From contig NZ_VWMY01000007.1 in the NCBI RefSeq assembly GCF_008905045.1, positions 150,549-214,548 on the forward strand: a stretch of 64,000 nt of DNA. The letters are read 5' to 3'. The position numbers and the translations under genes are program-made. The stretch is from Streptomyces albicerus. Its GTDB lineage: Bacteria; Actinomycetota; Actinomycetes; Streptomycetales; Streptomycetaceae. Positions 47,790 through 56,904 of the stretch are shown here, piece after piece; positions within the stretch are counted from its first letter, which is position 1, and each line of letters opens with the position of its first letter. Under the pieces are notes generated by a model, which did not search any database, was not told the DNA's origin, and saw only the letters and a list, made by a program, of their open reading frames with translations.

Positions 47790-48700
47790 GCGGCACCCCG
47801 AGCCTCCGCGAACTCACCCCCGAACAAGCCCTGAAACACCTGGAGTTGCTCTTCACCCGCCGCCCCGACGGCCTCCTCCAGGGCGACCACTCCAGCCTCA
47901 TGCCGGGGCCCGGCAGCGAGGTGTCCGAGACCCGTCCGTACGTCATTGGGGACGACGTACGCCGGATGGACTGGAACGCCACCGCGCGCACCACCGTCCC
48001 GCACGTCCGCCTCACCCTCGCCGACCGGGAACTGACCACCTGGATCGTGCTCGACGCGTCCGCGAGCATGGACTTCGGCACGGCCCGGATGGAGAAGCGC
48101 GACCTCGCCGTCGGCGCGGCCGCCGCCGTCGCCTTCCTCACCGAGCGGGCCGGGAACCGGCTCGGCGCGCAGATCACCGGGCCCGACGGCATCCAGCGGA
48201 TTCCGCCCCGCACCGGACGCCGTCACCTCCTCACGATCCTGCGCGCCGCCCTGGACCGGCCCCGGGTTTCGTCCGGAGCGGCCGAACACACCCTGGCCGA
48301 CGCCCTGCGCGCGCTGCGCACCCTGCCCGGCCAGGGGCTGGTCGCCGTCGTCTCCGACTTCCTGGAGACCGGCTGGGAGCGGCCTCTGCGGACCATCGCC
48401 CACCGCCACCAGATCCTGGCGGTCGAGACGGTCGATCCCCGCGAACTGGAGCTGCCCTCCGTGGGGTTGCTCACGGTCGTCGACCCGGAGACCGGCCGCA
48501 GGCGCGAAATCCCCACCCACTCACGGCGGTTGCGTGAGCGGTACGCCGAAGCGGCCCTGGAGCAGCGGGCGTTGATCAAAGCGTCCATCCGCCGGTCCGG
48601 CGCCGCGCATCTGCGGCTGCGTACGGACCGCGACTGGGTGCGGGACGTCATCCGGTATGTCGAGGAACAGCGACGCCGCTCGGGAGGCGGTGCCGCGTGA
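47786..48700 (+). CDS. DUF58-domain protein
   Basis: The 304-residue protein carries the DUF58 signature ETRPYVIGDDVRRMDWNATART, followed by a VWA-like region with the metal-site Ser motif DASASMDFGTARMEKR. It is the usual partner of MoxR ATPases. No membrane segment is visible. It is coupled to moxR and lies 50 bp before the mini-ORF of the VWA gene. Confidence 0.9.
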   Translation: MSGTPSLRELTPEQALKHLELLFTRRPDGLLQGDHSSLMPGPGSEVSETRPYVIGDDVRRMDWNATARTTVPHVRLTLADRELTTWIVLDASASMDFGTARMEKRDLAVGAAAAVAFLTERAGNRLGAQITGPDGIQRIPPRTGRRHLLTILRAALDRPRVSSGAAEHTLADALRALRTLPGQGLVAVVSDFLETGWERPLRTIAHRHQILAVETVDPRELELPSVGLLTVVDPETGRRREIPTHSRRLRERYAEAALEQRALIKASIRRSGAAHLRLRTDRDWVRDVIRYVEEQRRRSGGGAA

Positions 48701-48750
48701 CCGTATCCGTAGCCCTGTCGCCCGTCTCCTCTGAATTCCTTGGAGGGACC

Positions 48751-48774
48751 ATGAGTCCGCTGGAGATGCCGTGA
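48751..48774 (+). CDS. Seven-codon mini-ORF (MSPLEMP) overlapping the VWA gene start
   Basis: ATG 48751 has a strong ribosome site (GGAGGG at 48742-48747). The frame reads M-S-P-L-E-M-P and stops at TGA 48772-48774, overlapping the GTG start of the next gene at 48771. Such a short frame probably serves translational coupling rather than making a functional peptide. Confidence 0.5.
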   Translation: MSPLEMP

Positions 48775-49721
48775 GTCTGCGCTCGCCCGGCTGGCTGTTG
48801 CTCCTGGTACCGCTCGCCCTGCTGATCGGCGCGTATCTGCTGGTGCAGCGCAGGCGAGGCCGGTACGCGGTCCGGTTCACCAACCTCGATCTGCTGGACA
48901 AGGTGGCGCCCAGGCAGCCGGGCTGGCGCCGCCATGTCCCCGCGGCGGCCTTCTGCGCCACGCTCGCGCTGCTGGTCGTGGGCTTCGCGCGGCCGACCTC
49001 GGAGGTGCAGGTGCCGCGTGAACGGGCCACGATCGTGGTGGCGTTCGACGTGTCGGCGTCCATGGAGGCCACCGATGTCGAGCCCACCCGCTTCGAGGCC
49101 GCCCAGCGTGCCGCGCTCGCCTTCGTCGACCGGCTGCCCGAGCGTTTCAACACCGGGCTCGTCCCCTTCAGCGGTTCCGCCACGGTCGCGGTCCCGCCGA
49201 CCACCGACCGGAACGCGCTGCGCTCGGCCATCGAACGGCTCACCACCGGCGAGGGCACGGCGATCGGCGAGGCCGTCGTGGCCGCCCGGGACGCCGTCCG
49301 CATGCTGGACAGGGAAGCCGAGACCAAGCCGCCGCCCGCGCACATCGTGCTGCTGTCGGACGGCTCCAACACCGTGGGCCGGTCCGTCGAGGCGGCGGCC
49401 GAGGAGGCGGCCGGCGACAAAATCCCGGTCTCGACCATCGCGTACGGGACGGAAGGCGGGACCATTGACCTGCCGTCGGGCGACACCGTGAGCGTCCCCG
49501 TCGACGGCCCGGCCCTCCAGGACCTCGCCTCCCGCACGGGCGGCGACTTCCACGAGGCCGCGACCGGGGAAGAACTCCAGGAGGTGTACGACGACATCGG
49601 CAGCTCCGTCGGCCACCGCACCGAGGAACGCGAGATCTGGCAGTGGTTCGTCGCCGCCGGCCTCATCACCGCCCTCGCCGCGGCGGCCACGTCGCTGCTC
49701 TGGTTCTCCCGACTCCCCTGA
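48771..49721 (+). CDS. Membrane VWA-domain protein
   Basis: The 316-residue protein has two N-terminal membrane helices (about 5-24 and 57-76) and one at the C-terminus (about 293-312). In between is a von Willebrand factor A domain whose metal site is D-V-S-A-S (VVAFDVSASMEATDV, about 92-96), with later Thr and Asp in GEGTAIGE and LLSDGSNT. It resembles BatA. It likely works with MoxR and DUF58 outside or in the membrane. GTG start coupled to the mini-ORF. Confidence 0.9.
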   Translation: MSLRSPGWLLLLVPLALLIGAYLLVQRRRGRYAVRFTNLDLLDKVAPRQPGWRRHVPAAAFCATLALLVVGFARPTSEVQVPRERATIVVAFDVSASMEATDVEPTRFEAAQRAALAFVDRLPERFNTGLVPFSGSATVAVPPTTDRNALRSAIERLTTGEGTAIGEAVVAARDAVRMLDREAETKPPPAHIVLLSDGSNTVGRSVEAAAEEAAGDKIPVSTIAYGTEGGTIDLPSGDTVSVPVDGPALQDLASRTGGDFHEAATGEELQEVYDDIGSSVGHRTEEREIWQWFVAAGLITALAAAATSLLWFSRLP

Positions 49722-49809
49722 CCGGCAGCCCCGGTCCGGCTTCCGGCACCACCGGGTTCCGTACCCCGGCCACTCCGGGCCCGGGTTCCGCGACCAAGGA
49801 GGAACGACC

Positions 49810-50967
49810 GTGTCGTACGACCGATATCCGGGCCACGACGCCCTTCCGGGCGGCGCAGGCATCCCGGGCCGGACGGGCCTTCCGAGTGCACCGGACGGCC
49901 AGGGCCTGCCGGGCGGTGCGGCCCTCCCGGGCCGCTCGGGGCCTCCGGCCCACCCCGGCCCGACCCGCCCCCTGGGCCCGTCGCGCCCGTCCGGGCCGCC
50001 CCGCCCGTCCGGCCCGCTGGGCCCCAACGGCCCCAGGAGCGAGGGCGGCTGGGCAGCGGCGGAGTCCGGCGACCCGTACCGAGGCGAGCAACCCGACACC
50101 CCCTACCTCGGTCTGGGTGAGCCACGCGGGCCCTCCTTCCTGCCCGGGCGGCCCCCGGAGGGATTCGGGCCGCCCGTGATGCCACCGCAGCAGCCCTACG
50201 CGAGCCCGTACCAGACCCCGCAGCCCCCTCCTGCTCCCCGGCCGACACGCAAGGTCAGCCCCCTAGTGGCCGCGGTCCTCGCCGCCGTCCTCGCGGGCGG
50301 TGCCGCGGGGTACGCGGCGGGGGCCATCGGCGACGAGGACCCCGCCACGCCGGCCGCCGCGCAGGATGTCACCGGGCTCGAAGCCGTCGCCGCGCGTGTG
50401 CTGCCGAGTGTCGTGTCGATCGAGACGGCGGAGGGCCAGGGATCCGGGTTCATATTCGACGAACGGGGCCGGATCCTCACCAACGCGCATGTGGTGGCGG
50501 GCAGTTCGGAGGTGTCGATCGAGCTCCAGGACGGGCGCCGGCTCCGTGCGGACGTGCTCGGCGACGACCCCGCCAACGACGTGGCCGTCCTGGAACCGGA
50601 GACGGCACGCGGACTGCGGGCCGCCGACCTGGCCGCCGGCGCCAAGCCCGGCGTGGGCGACACCGTCCTCGCCATCGGCTCCCCGCTCGGCCTCAGCGGT
50701 ACCGTCACCTCGGGCATCGTCAGCGCCCTGGACCGCTCCGTACGGCTCGGCGAGGGCGGCGAGCGGCGACGCGCCCTGCAGACGGACGCGTCGATCAACC
50801 CGGGCAACTCCGGCGGCCCGTTGGTCGACGCCGACGGCCGGGTCATCGGCATCAATACGGCCATCGCGACGTTGGACCAACAGCGGGGCGGCTCCATCGG
50901 GATCGGTTTCGCGATACCGGTGGCGGACGCGCGAGCCGCGGCGCGGGCGATCATCGACGGCAGTTGA
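49810..50967 (+). CDS. Membrane-anchored HtrA/DegP-like serine protease without PDZ domain
   Basis: The 385-residue protein has a long Pro/Gly-rich cytoplasmic segment (1-145). One membrane helix lies at about 152-172, then a trypsin-like domain with the triad His (TNAHVVAGSS), Asp (NDVAVLEP) and Ser (NPGNSGGPLVDADG). Usual HtrA proteins have a PDZ domain at the end; here the protein stops at residue 385 without one. It should cut extracytoplasmic proteins. GTG start with AAGGAGG. The two-component genes follow 70 bp later. Confidence 0.9.
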   Translation: MSYDRYPGHDALPGGAGIPGRTGLPSAPDGQGLPGGAALPGRSGPPAHPGPTRPLGPSRPSGPPRPSGPLGPNGPRSEGGWAAAESGDPYRGEQPDTPYLGLGEPRGPSFLPGRPPEGFGPPVMPPQQPYASPYQTPQPPPAPRPTRKVSPLVAAVLAAVLAGGAAGYAAGAIGDEDPATPAAAQDVTGLEAVAARVLPSVVSIETAEGQGSGFIFDERGRILTNAHVVAGSSEVSIELQDGRRLRADVLGDDPANDVAVLEPETARGLRAADLAAGAKPGVGDTVLAIGSPLGLSGTVTSGIVSALDRSVRLGEGGERRRALQTDASINPGNSGGPLVDADGRVIGINTAIATLDQQRGGSIGIGFAIPVADARAAARAIIDGS

Positions 50968-51037
50968 GGGCACCGCGGGCGGCCCACTCGGCCGAGCCGC
51001 AACATGTCACAGCAGCGGAAGGCAGGTGGGGGCACAC

Positions 51038-51706
51038 ATGAGACTGCTGGTGGTCGAGGACGAGGAAGACCTGGTCGTCGCGCTCAAGGTCGGCCTGGTG
51101 AGGGCCGGCTACGCGGTCGACATCGCCCCCGACGTCGACACGGCCACGGAGAAACTGGCCGTCAACGACTACGACCTCGTCCTGCTGGATCTCAACCTGC
51201 CCGACGGCGACGGCTTCTCGGTCTGCCGTGCCGTACGGACCACACCCGGCGGCCCGCGCATCCTGATGCTCACCGCCCGCGACCGCCTCGCCGACCGGGT
51301 CCGCGGCCTGGACGAGGGCGCCGACGACTATCTGGTGAAACCCTTCGCCCTGCCCGAACTCCTCGCCCGCATAAGGGCGTTGCTGCGCCGCGAGGACGGC
51401 GGCACCTCGGTCGTCGAGGTCGGCGAACTCCGCCTGGACACCGCCCGTTTCGAGGCCTTCCGGGGCGAACGCCCGCTCCAGCTCACCCCCAAGGAGTTCG
51501 GCGTCCTGCACTACCTGATGACCCGCCCAGGACGCGTCGTACCGGCCGAGGAACTGCTCGAACACGTCTGGGACGAGTACGCCGACCCGTTCACCAACAC
51601 CGTGCGGGTCACGGTCGGTTCCCTGCGCCGGAAGATCACGGGAGAAGAGGAACCGCTCATCGAGACGGTCATCAGGCAGGGCTACCGCCTCAAGGAGACG
51701 CGATGA
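51038..51706 (+). CDS. OmpR-family response regulator
   Basis: The 222-residue regulator has a receiver domain with E-D-E-E-D near residue 8, the phosphorylated Asp in VLLDLNLPDGDG (about 51), and Lys in YLVKPFALPEL. A winged-helix domain follows (about 130-220; LTPKEFGVLHYLM, VRVTVGSLRRKI). It is overlapped by the kinase gene (ATGA) and is its partner. Confidence 0.94.
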   Translation: MRLLVVEDEEDLVVALKVGLVRAGYAVDIAPDVDTATEKLAVNDYDLVLLDLNLPDGDGFSVCRAVRTTPGGPRILMLTARDRLADRVRGLDEGADDYLVKPFALPELLARIRALLRREDGGTSVVEVGELRLDTARFEAFRGERPLQLTPKEFGVLHYLMTRPGRVVPAEELLEHVWDEYADPFTNTVRVTVGSLRRKITGEEEPLIETVIRQGYRLKETR

Positions 51707-52932
51707 TCGCCGCGTTCCGGATCGCCAGGTCGAAGCTGCGCCTCCCCGCCTTCACCCACACCATCCGCTTCCGCCTCACCGTCCTCTACTCCGGCCTCCT
51801 GTTCGTCCTCACCGCACTCGTCCTCGGCGGGACGTACCTCGCGGTCGAGCGCAGCGGCGAGGCGCACCCCGTCAGCAAGCAGTTCTCGGCCTCGAAGTAT
51901 GTGAACGACGAGTACGTCGGCGAGATCCCGGTGGTGAAGGTCCAGGAGGTCGAGGCGGCCGTCAACTACGAAACGCTCGCCAACCTGCGCCGCTTCTCCT
52001 TCGCCCTGCTCGGCGGCCTCGCCGTCGCCAGCCTCGCCATCGGCTGGGTCCTCTCCGGGCGCGTCCTGCGTCCCGTACGCGCCATCTCCCGTACGGCCGC
52101 CGAGATCCAGGCCACCGACCTCTCGCAGCGCATCCGCCTGGACGGACCCAAGGACGAACTCCGCGACCTCGCCGACACCGTCGACTCCATGCTCGACCGC
52201 CTCGACGAGGCCTTCCGCGCCCAGCGTCAGCTCATCGACGACGCCTCGCACGAACTGCGCAGCCCGCTCGCGATCATCCGCGCCAACCTGGACGCGGTGC
52301 TCACCGCCGAGGAGTCCGACGAGGCGGAACGCAGAGCCGCCGCCCGCAGCGTGGACCGCGCGACGACCCGGATGACCCGCCTCGTCGAGGACCTGCTGGC
52401 CACGGCACGCCGTACGGCCCCCGCCCTCGCCGACGCGGACGTCGACCTGGCGGCGGCCGCGGGCGAGGCGTGCGAGGAGTTCGCCCCGCTCGCCGCCGAG
52501 CGCGGGCTCGTACTGCATCGCCGCCTCACCACCGGTCTGACGGTCATCGGCGACCACGACGCGCTGCGCAGAGCCATGGGCAACCTGCTCTCCAACGCCG
52601 TACGCCTGGCCCCGCCAGGCACCCGCATCACCGTCGCCGCGGGCCGGACGGAAGGCTGGCTCTGGGCCTCGGTCCAGGACGAGGGCCCCGGCATCCTCGA
52701 CGACGACCAGTCCCGGGTCTTCGACCGCTTCTGGCGAGCAAAGGCCAACGGCGGCAACCGCGACCGCCACGCAGGCCTGGGCCTCGCCATCGTGCGCCAG
52801 ATCGTGGAGTCACACGGCGGCCAGATCCGCCTGTTCTCCCAAGTGGGCAAGGGCTCGACGTTCGTACTGTGGTTCCCCGCCCCGGGCGCAGAACAGACGA
52901 ACACCGGCCCACCCGAGGACCAGCCCTTCTGA
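51703..52932 (+). CDS. Two-helix membrane sensor histidine kinase (HAMP-HisKA)
   Basis: The 409-residue kinase has two membrane helices (about 26-46 and 93-115) with an external loop of about 46 residues. A HAMP domain follows (about 116-170), the H box in DDASHELRSPLAIIRANL, N box in GNLLSNAVRLAP, and G boxes DEGPGIL and GLGLAIVRQIVESHGG. The small loop may detect envelope stress. It is coupled to the response regulator. A repeat terminates the transcript. Confidence 0.93.
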   Translation: MIAAFRIARSKLRLPAFTHTIRFRLTVLYSGLLFVLTALVLGGTYLAVERSGEAHPVSKQFSASKYVNDEYVGEIPVVKVQEVEAAVNYETLANLRRFSFALLGGLAVASLAIGWVLSGRVLRPVRAISRTAAEIQATDLSQRIRLDGPKDELRDLADTVDSMLDRLDEAFRAQRQLIDDASHELRSPLAIIRANLDAVLTAEESDEAERRAAARSVDRATTRMTRLVEDLLATARRTAPALADADVDLAAAAGEACEEFAPLAAERGLVLHRRLTTGLTVIGDHDALRRAMGNLLSNAVRLAPPGTRITVAAGRTEGWLWASVQDEGPGILDDDQSRVFDRFWRAKANGGNRDRHAGLGLAIVRQIVESHGGQIRLFSQVGKGSTFVLWFPAPGAEQTNTGPPEDQPF

Positions 52933-52950
52933 GACTTTCGTCGCGTCTGG

Positions 52951-52990
52951 GCGCCCCTTCAGGGGCGCGGGGAACTGCGCGACAAGCCAC
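52951..52990 (+). repeat. Dispersed palindromic element, copy 8
   Basis: GCGCCCC (52951-52957), TTCA, GGGGCGC (52962-52968), then GGGGAACTGCGCGACAAGCCAC. It is between the convergent kinase and acyltransferase genes. Confidence 0.85.
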
Positions 52991-53042
52991 TACGAACCGG
53001 CAGCAAACAACCGACCGCAGTTCCCCAGCCCAACCAGCGGAG

Positions 53043-53717
53043 CTAAGCCGCTTCCTTGGCCTTCGTGGCGTACATGTCCACATACTCCTGCCCCGACAAC
53101 CGCATGACCTCAGCCATCACCGAGTCCGTCACGGCCCGCAGCACATACCGGTCCCGGCCCATGCCCTCGTACCGCGAGAACTCCATCGCCTCGCCGAACC
53201 GCACGGTGACCCGCCCGGGCCGCGGGAAACCGGCCCCGCCGGGCTGGATCTTGTCCGTGCCGATGATGGCGAACGGGACCACGGGCGCGCCGGTCATCAG
53301 GGCCAGCCGGGCGATGCCGGTGCGACCCCGGTAGAGCCGGCCGTCGGGGGAGCGGGTGCCCTCCGGGTAGATGCTGAAGACCTTGCCCTCCTCCAGCACG
53401 CGGCGGCCGGTCATCAGTGCCGCGACACCGCCACGGCCGCCGTCCCGGTCGACCGGGATCATGCCGCAGCCCGTGAAGAACCAGGCCATCAGCCGTCCCT
53501 TGATGCCCTTGCCGGTGACGTATTCGTCCTTGCCGATGAAGAAGACCTGACGGTCGCAGAAGAGCGGCATGATCATCGAGTCGATGAACGTGAGGTGGTT
53601 GCCGGCCAGAATGACCGGCCCCGTGCCCGGGATGCGCTCCGCACCCTCCACCCGTGGGCGGAACATCAGGCGCATGATCGGTCCGAGCACTGCCTTGATG
53701 AGCGCGAAGCGGGACAA
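53043..53717 (-). CDS. 1-acyl-sn-glycerol-3-phosphate acyltransferase-like enzyme
   Basis: The 224-residue membrane-associated protein has the acyltransferase block NHLTFIDSMIM (H-x4-D), the GGVAAL segment, YPEGTRSPDGRLYRG, and VVPFAIIGTD. It probably transfers an acyl group to lysophosphatidic acid in phospholipid synthesis. The start is taken as TTG 53717, which has GGAGGG at the right distance; TTG 53735 in frame is an alternative. Confidence 0.88.
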   Translation of the reverse strand: MSRFALIKAVLGPIMRLMFRPRVEGAERIPGTGPVILAGNHLTFIDSMIMPLFCDRQVFFIGKDEYVTGKGIKGRLMAWFFTGCGMIPVDRDGGRGGVAALMTGRRVLEEGKVFSIYPEGTRSPDGRLYRGRTGIARLALMTGAPVVPFAIIGTDKIQPGGAGFPRPGRVTVRFGEAMEFSRYEGMGRDRYVLRAVTDSVMAEVMRLSGQEYVDMYATKAKEAA

Positions 53718-53943
53718 CGGGCCCTCCGGTGTCAAGGGATCGGTATAAGTCTGTGCAGGTGAGGACGATACTCGCGGTCCCCGGGGTCTTGCACACCGGG
53801 TTCACGGACTGGATACGCAGTGTTGACCCTTGTTTACCTGCGGTGGCGCCCCGTTGCACGGCTGTCATCCGCACGAGACGGTGTGACGGACGTCGCGTCC
53901 GAACGGGGCCGACGGGGGGAACGGGTGGAACGGGGGGATCGAG

Positions 53944-54192
53944 TTGTACGTGTTCGCTGTGGTCGTCGTCTGCCTTCTGATCGTCGTGGGTGCCGTGGTC
54001 GTGCTCGTACGCCGGGACCGGCGCCGTTTCTCCGCGGGCGCGGGCCCGGACTCCGCGCGGATCGAGGCCGAAGCCACGCGGGGGCTGCGGGAGGCGCGGC
54101 GCGACGCCCGTGTCATCCACGACCGGGGCCCCGGGGGGATGATCGGCGGGATAGTCGGAGCCGCGCGCGACCGCGATCAGCGTAACCACTGA
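53944..54192 (+). CDS. Small membrane protein
   Basis: The 82-residue protein has one N-terminal membrane helix (about 3-22, VFAVVVVCLLIVVGAVVVLV). A charged cytoplasmic part follows, with an IEAEATRGLREARRDARVI helix and a Gly-rich GPGGMIGGIVG end. I do not recognise the family. TTG 53944 follows GGGGGGATCGAG; GTG 53950 is an alternative. Confidence 0.6.
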   Translation: MYVFAVVVVCLLIVVGAVVVLVRRDRRRFSAGAGPDSARIEAEATRGLREARRDARVIHDRGPGGMIGGIVGAARDRDQRNH

Positions 54193-54387
54193 CCGCGTAC
54201 CCGCTCGTCAAGGACCCACGCCCACAGCCGACCGCGAGTTCGGAATCCGACCGCCCGTCAGCTCACGCACCTCACACGACATCCAGCATCACCCGCGTGT
54301 TCTGTCCGAGGTCTCCCATCCGTCACCCTCGCGCACCTACGATCGTCCCGCTTTGACAGGTGCAGGGCAGTATGGGGAGGAGCGCTC

Positions 54388-55557
54388 ATGGGGACGCAGG
54401 AGTCGAACGAGGGACTGAACGGGATGAGCCCGGGACGGCGCGCGCTGCTCGGGGCCGCGGTCCTCGGCGCCGGCGGAGCGGTCCTCGGGCTGCCGGGTAC
54501 GGCGAGAGCCGACGAGCGGTACGGCAGCAGTGGCTACAAGAGCCTGCCGAAGCCGACGATCATCGGACACCGCGGGGCCAGCGGCTACCGGCCGGAGCAC
54601 ACGCTCGGCGCGTACCAGCTGGCCCTCGACATGGGTGCGCACGTCATCGAGGCGGGCGACCTGGTGCCGACCAAGGACGGTCACCTCGTATGCCGTCACG
54701 AGCCGGAGATCGGCGGCACGACGGACGTCTCGGCGCACCCCGAGTTCGCGGACCGGAAGAAGACCAAGGTCCTCGACGGGGTCTCCACCACCGGCTGGTT
54801 CACCGAGGACTTCACGCTCGCCGAGCTCAAGACCCTGCGCGCCAAGGAGCGCATCCCCGCCAACCGTCCGCACAACACGCTCTACGACGGACGCTGGGAG
54901 ATCCCCACCTTCGAGGAGGTGCTGCGCTGGCGGGACGAGCAGACCAGGAAGCGCGGCAAGCAGGTCTGGATCTACCCCGAGCTCAAGCACCCCACCTACT
55001 TCCGCAAGTTGGGCCTCGGTCTGGAGGAGCGGGTCGCCAAGGTGCTGCGCAAGTACGGCATGGACAAGAAGAACTCGCCCGTCATCCTCCAGTCCTTCGA
55101 GCCGACCAGCATCCAGCGCCTGAACAAGCTGGTCGGCAACCCTCTGGTCGTGCTCCTCTCCGGCGCGAGCACCCGCCCCTGGGACTTCGTCGAGGCGGGC
55201 GACCCTCGTACGGTCGCCGACCTGGTCAAGCCCGCGGGCCTGGAATGGATCGCCTCGTACGCGCAGGGCATCGGCCCGACCCTCGACCTGATCATCCCGA
55301 AGGACGCAAGCGGCAACCTCACCACCCCGACCACGCTGGTCAGGGACGCGCACGCCGAGGGCCTCATCCTGCACCCGTACACGATGCGCAACGAGAACCC
55401 CTTCCTGCCCGCGAACTTCCGCAAGGGCACCGACGCGGACGGCTATGGAGACGCCTTCGGCGCCTTCAAGACGTACTTCGCGACCGGTATCGACGGGGTC
55501 TTCACCGACAACCCGGACACCGGCGTCCTCGCTCGCGAGGACTTCCTGGCGGGCTGA
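54388..55557 (+). CDS. Tat-exported glycerophosphodiester phosphodiesterase
   Basis: The 389-residue enzyme has a twin-arginine signal (PGRRALLGAAVLGAGG, about 15-40, cleaved near ARADE). The GDPD catalytic barrel follows: IGHRGASGYRPEHT (catalytic His and Arg) and the metal-ligand region around AHVIEAGDLVPTKDGHLVCRHEPE. The first metal Glu reads E-A-G-D, a less common variant. It hydrolyses glycerophosphodiesters outside the cell to release glycerol phosphate. GGGGAGG precedes ATG 54388. Confidence 0.9.
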   Translation: MGTQESNEGLNGMSPGRRALLGAAVLGAGGAVLGLPGTARADERYGSSGYKSLPKPTIIGHRGASGYRPEHTLGAYQLALDMGAHVIEAGDLVPTKDGHLVCRHEPEIGGTTDVSAHPEFADRKKTKVLDGVSTTGWFTEDFTLAELKTLRAKERIPANRPHNTLYDGRWEIPTFEEVLRWRDEQTRKRGKQVWIYPELKHPTYFRKLGLGLEERVAKVLRKYGMDKKNSPVILQSFEPTSIQRLNKLVGNPLVVLLSGASTRPWDFVEAGDPRTVADLVKPAGLEWIASYAQGIGPTLDLIIPKDASGNLTTPTTLVRDAHAEGLILHPYTMRNENPFLPANFRKGTDADGYGDAFGAFKTYFATGIDGVFTDNPDTGVLAREDFLAG

Positions 55558-55654
55558 GCCCCTCGGCAACCGCGCTCGTCAACAGCGGAACCACCGGCCC
55601 CGGTTGGGGTGACAGACGGCCGTCCCGGCAACCTCACGCCGGGGCGGCCGCGTC

Positions 55655-56170
55655 GTGCCGCATATGACCCACGACATGGTTGCCACCCTGCGTCCACTGC
55701 TCGCCGCCGAGGCCTCCGCCGAGGCATATGCCTCCGGGGCCGAGCCCGGCGACCTGGAACAGGCCGTCTGGCTGCGCCTCCTGGAACGCCTCGGCACCGA
55801 CGGCCCGCCCGCCGACCCGGCCGCCTGGCTGCGCGGCGCCGTCCGCTCCGAGGCCCTCCGGACCCGGCACACCGCGAGCATCGAACTTCCGTACGCATCC
55901 GAGCCCGCCGACGACAGCGGACCGGGCCCGGAGCAGCTCGCGCTCACCGCCGCCCGGCGCCGCGCCCTGTACTCCGCCGTACGCAGACTGCCCGGCCGCT
56001 GCCCGCGCCTGATGGCCGCCCTGCTGTCCCCGCAGGACCTCACATACCGGGAGATCGCGGGGGAGTTGGGTATCTCACAGGGCAGTCTCGGTCCGGAACG
56101 TTCCAGATGCCTGGGATGTCTGCGCCGAATGCTTACGTCGGAGGTTGCGGCCCGCGAACCGCGGGGATAG
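55655..56170 (+). CDS. Sigma-70-like (ECF-type) transcription factor
   Basis: The 171-residue protein has a degenerate region 2 (about 30-70, LEQAVWLRLLERLGTDG) and a region 4 helix-turn-helix at about 125-160 (LTYREIAGELGISQGSLGPERSRCLGCLRRML). No anti-sigma gene follows; a GNAT gene is 46 bp downstream. It may be a small ECF factor of the SigL/SigM-like group or a sigma-like regulator. The GTG 55655 start is weak; ATG 55664 is an alternative. Confidence 0.75.
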   Translation: MPHMTHDMVATLRPLLAAEASAEAYASGAEPGDLEQAVWLRLLERLGTDGPPADPAAWLRGAVRSEALRTRHTASIELPYASEPADDSGPGPEQLALTAARRRALYSAVRRLPGRCPRLMAALLSPQDLTYREIAGELGISQGSLGPERSRCLGCLRRMLTSEVAAREPRG

Positions 56171-56216
56171 GAGTGAGGGACAACCGGCGGAGCAGGTGAG
56201 CGGGAGGCATGCACAC

Positions 56217-56720
56217 ATGGGCATGAGCGTGACCATCTCTGCGGCGACCGAGCAGGACGCCGAACAGATCCTCAAACTGCAGTTCCTCTGCTACCAGAGC
56301 GAGGCCGAGCTGTACGGCGACTACAGCATCGAGCCCCTCACCCAGCCCCTCGACTCCCTCAAGGCGGAGCTCGCGGACGGCACGGTTCTGGTGGCCCGGC
56401 TCGGCGACGAGGTGGTGGCCTCGGTGCGTGGCGCTGTGGACGCGGATGGCACGGCCCGGATCAACAAGTTGATCGTCCATCCTCGGATGCAGCGGCACGG
56501 TCTGGGCGGGCGGTTGCTCGACGCGATCGAGATGCGGCTCAGCGAGGAGGGCGGGGCCAAGAGCTTCCAGCTCTTCACGGGGCATCGCAGCGAGCACAAT
56601 CTGCGGTTGTACCGGAAGCATGGGTACGAGGCCGTTGCCACGGAGCGGGTGGATGAGCGGCTGAGTCTGGTGACGTTGGCCAAGGGTGCCGAGGCTGGGG
56701 CGTTCGTCGCTAGTGCGTAG
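56217..56720 (+). CDS. GNAT-family N-acetyltransferase
   Basis: The 167-residue protein has the GNAT fold: DGTVLVARLGDEVVASVRG, the acetyl-CoA loop HPRMQRHGLGGRLLDAI, and SEHNLRLYRKHGYEAV. The substrate is unknown. ATG 56217 with GGGAGG at 56202-56207 is the start; ATG 56223 is also possible. Probably co-transcribed with the sigma-like gene. Confidence 0.85.
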   Translation: MGMSVTISAATEQDAEQILKLQFLCYQSEAELYGDYSIEPLTQPLDSLKAELADGTVLVARLGDEVVASVRGAVDADGTARINKLIVHPRMQRHGLGGRLLDAIEMRLSEEGGAKSFQLFTGHRSEHNLRLYRKHGYEAVATERVDERLSLVTLAKGAEAGAFVASA

Positions 56721-56775
56721 CGCTCCGCGGGTCAGGGGGGTGCGGGTCGGTGGGTTGCGTACCTGCGGGTCCGTT

Positions 56776-56816
56776 GTGGCTGGTCGCGCAGTTCCCCGCG
56801 CCCCTAAAAGGGGCGC
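56776..56816 (+). repeat. Dispersed palindromic element, copy 9 (reverse)
   Basis: GTGGCTGGTCGCGCAGTTCC, then CCGCGCCCC and the hairpin GCGCCCC (56798-56804), TAAAA, GGGGCGC (56810-56816). Confidence 0.85.
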
Positions 56817-56821
56817 CAGCC

Positions 56822-56873
56822 CCCGTATGCCCGAAGGGGAGCTCTAGCCCGTATGGCCGAAGGGGTGCTCTAA
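56822..56873 (+). repeat. 26-bp tandem duplication
   Basis: CCCGTATGCCCGAAGGGG-AGCTCTAG (56822-56847) and CCCGTATGGCCGAAGGGG-TGCTCTAA (56848-56873), three differences in 26 positions. Confidence 0.85.
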
Positions 56874-56904
56874 GCGGCCTTGCTGAAGTTCGGTGCAGGA
56901 TGGC

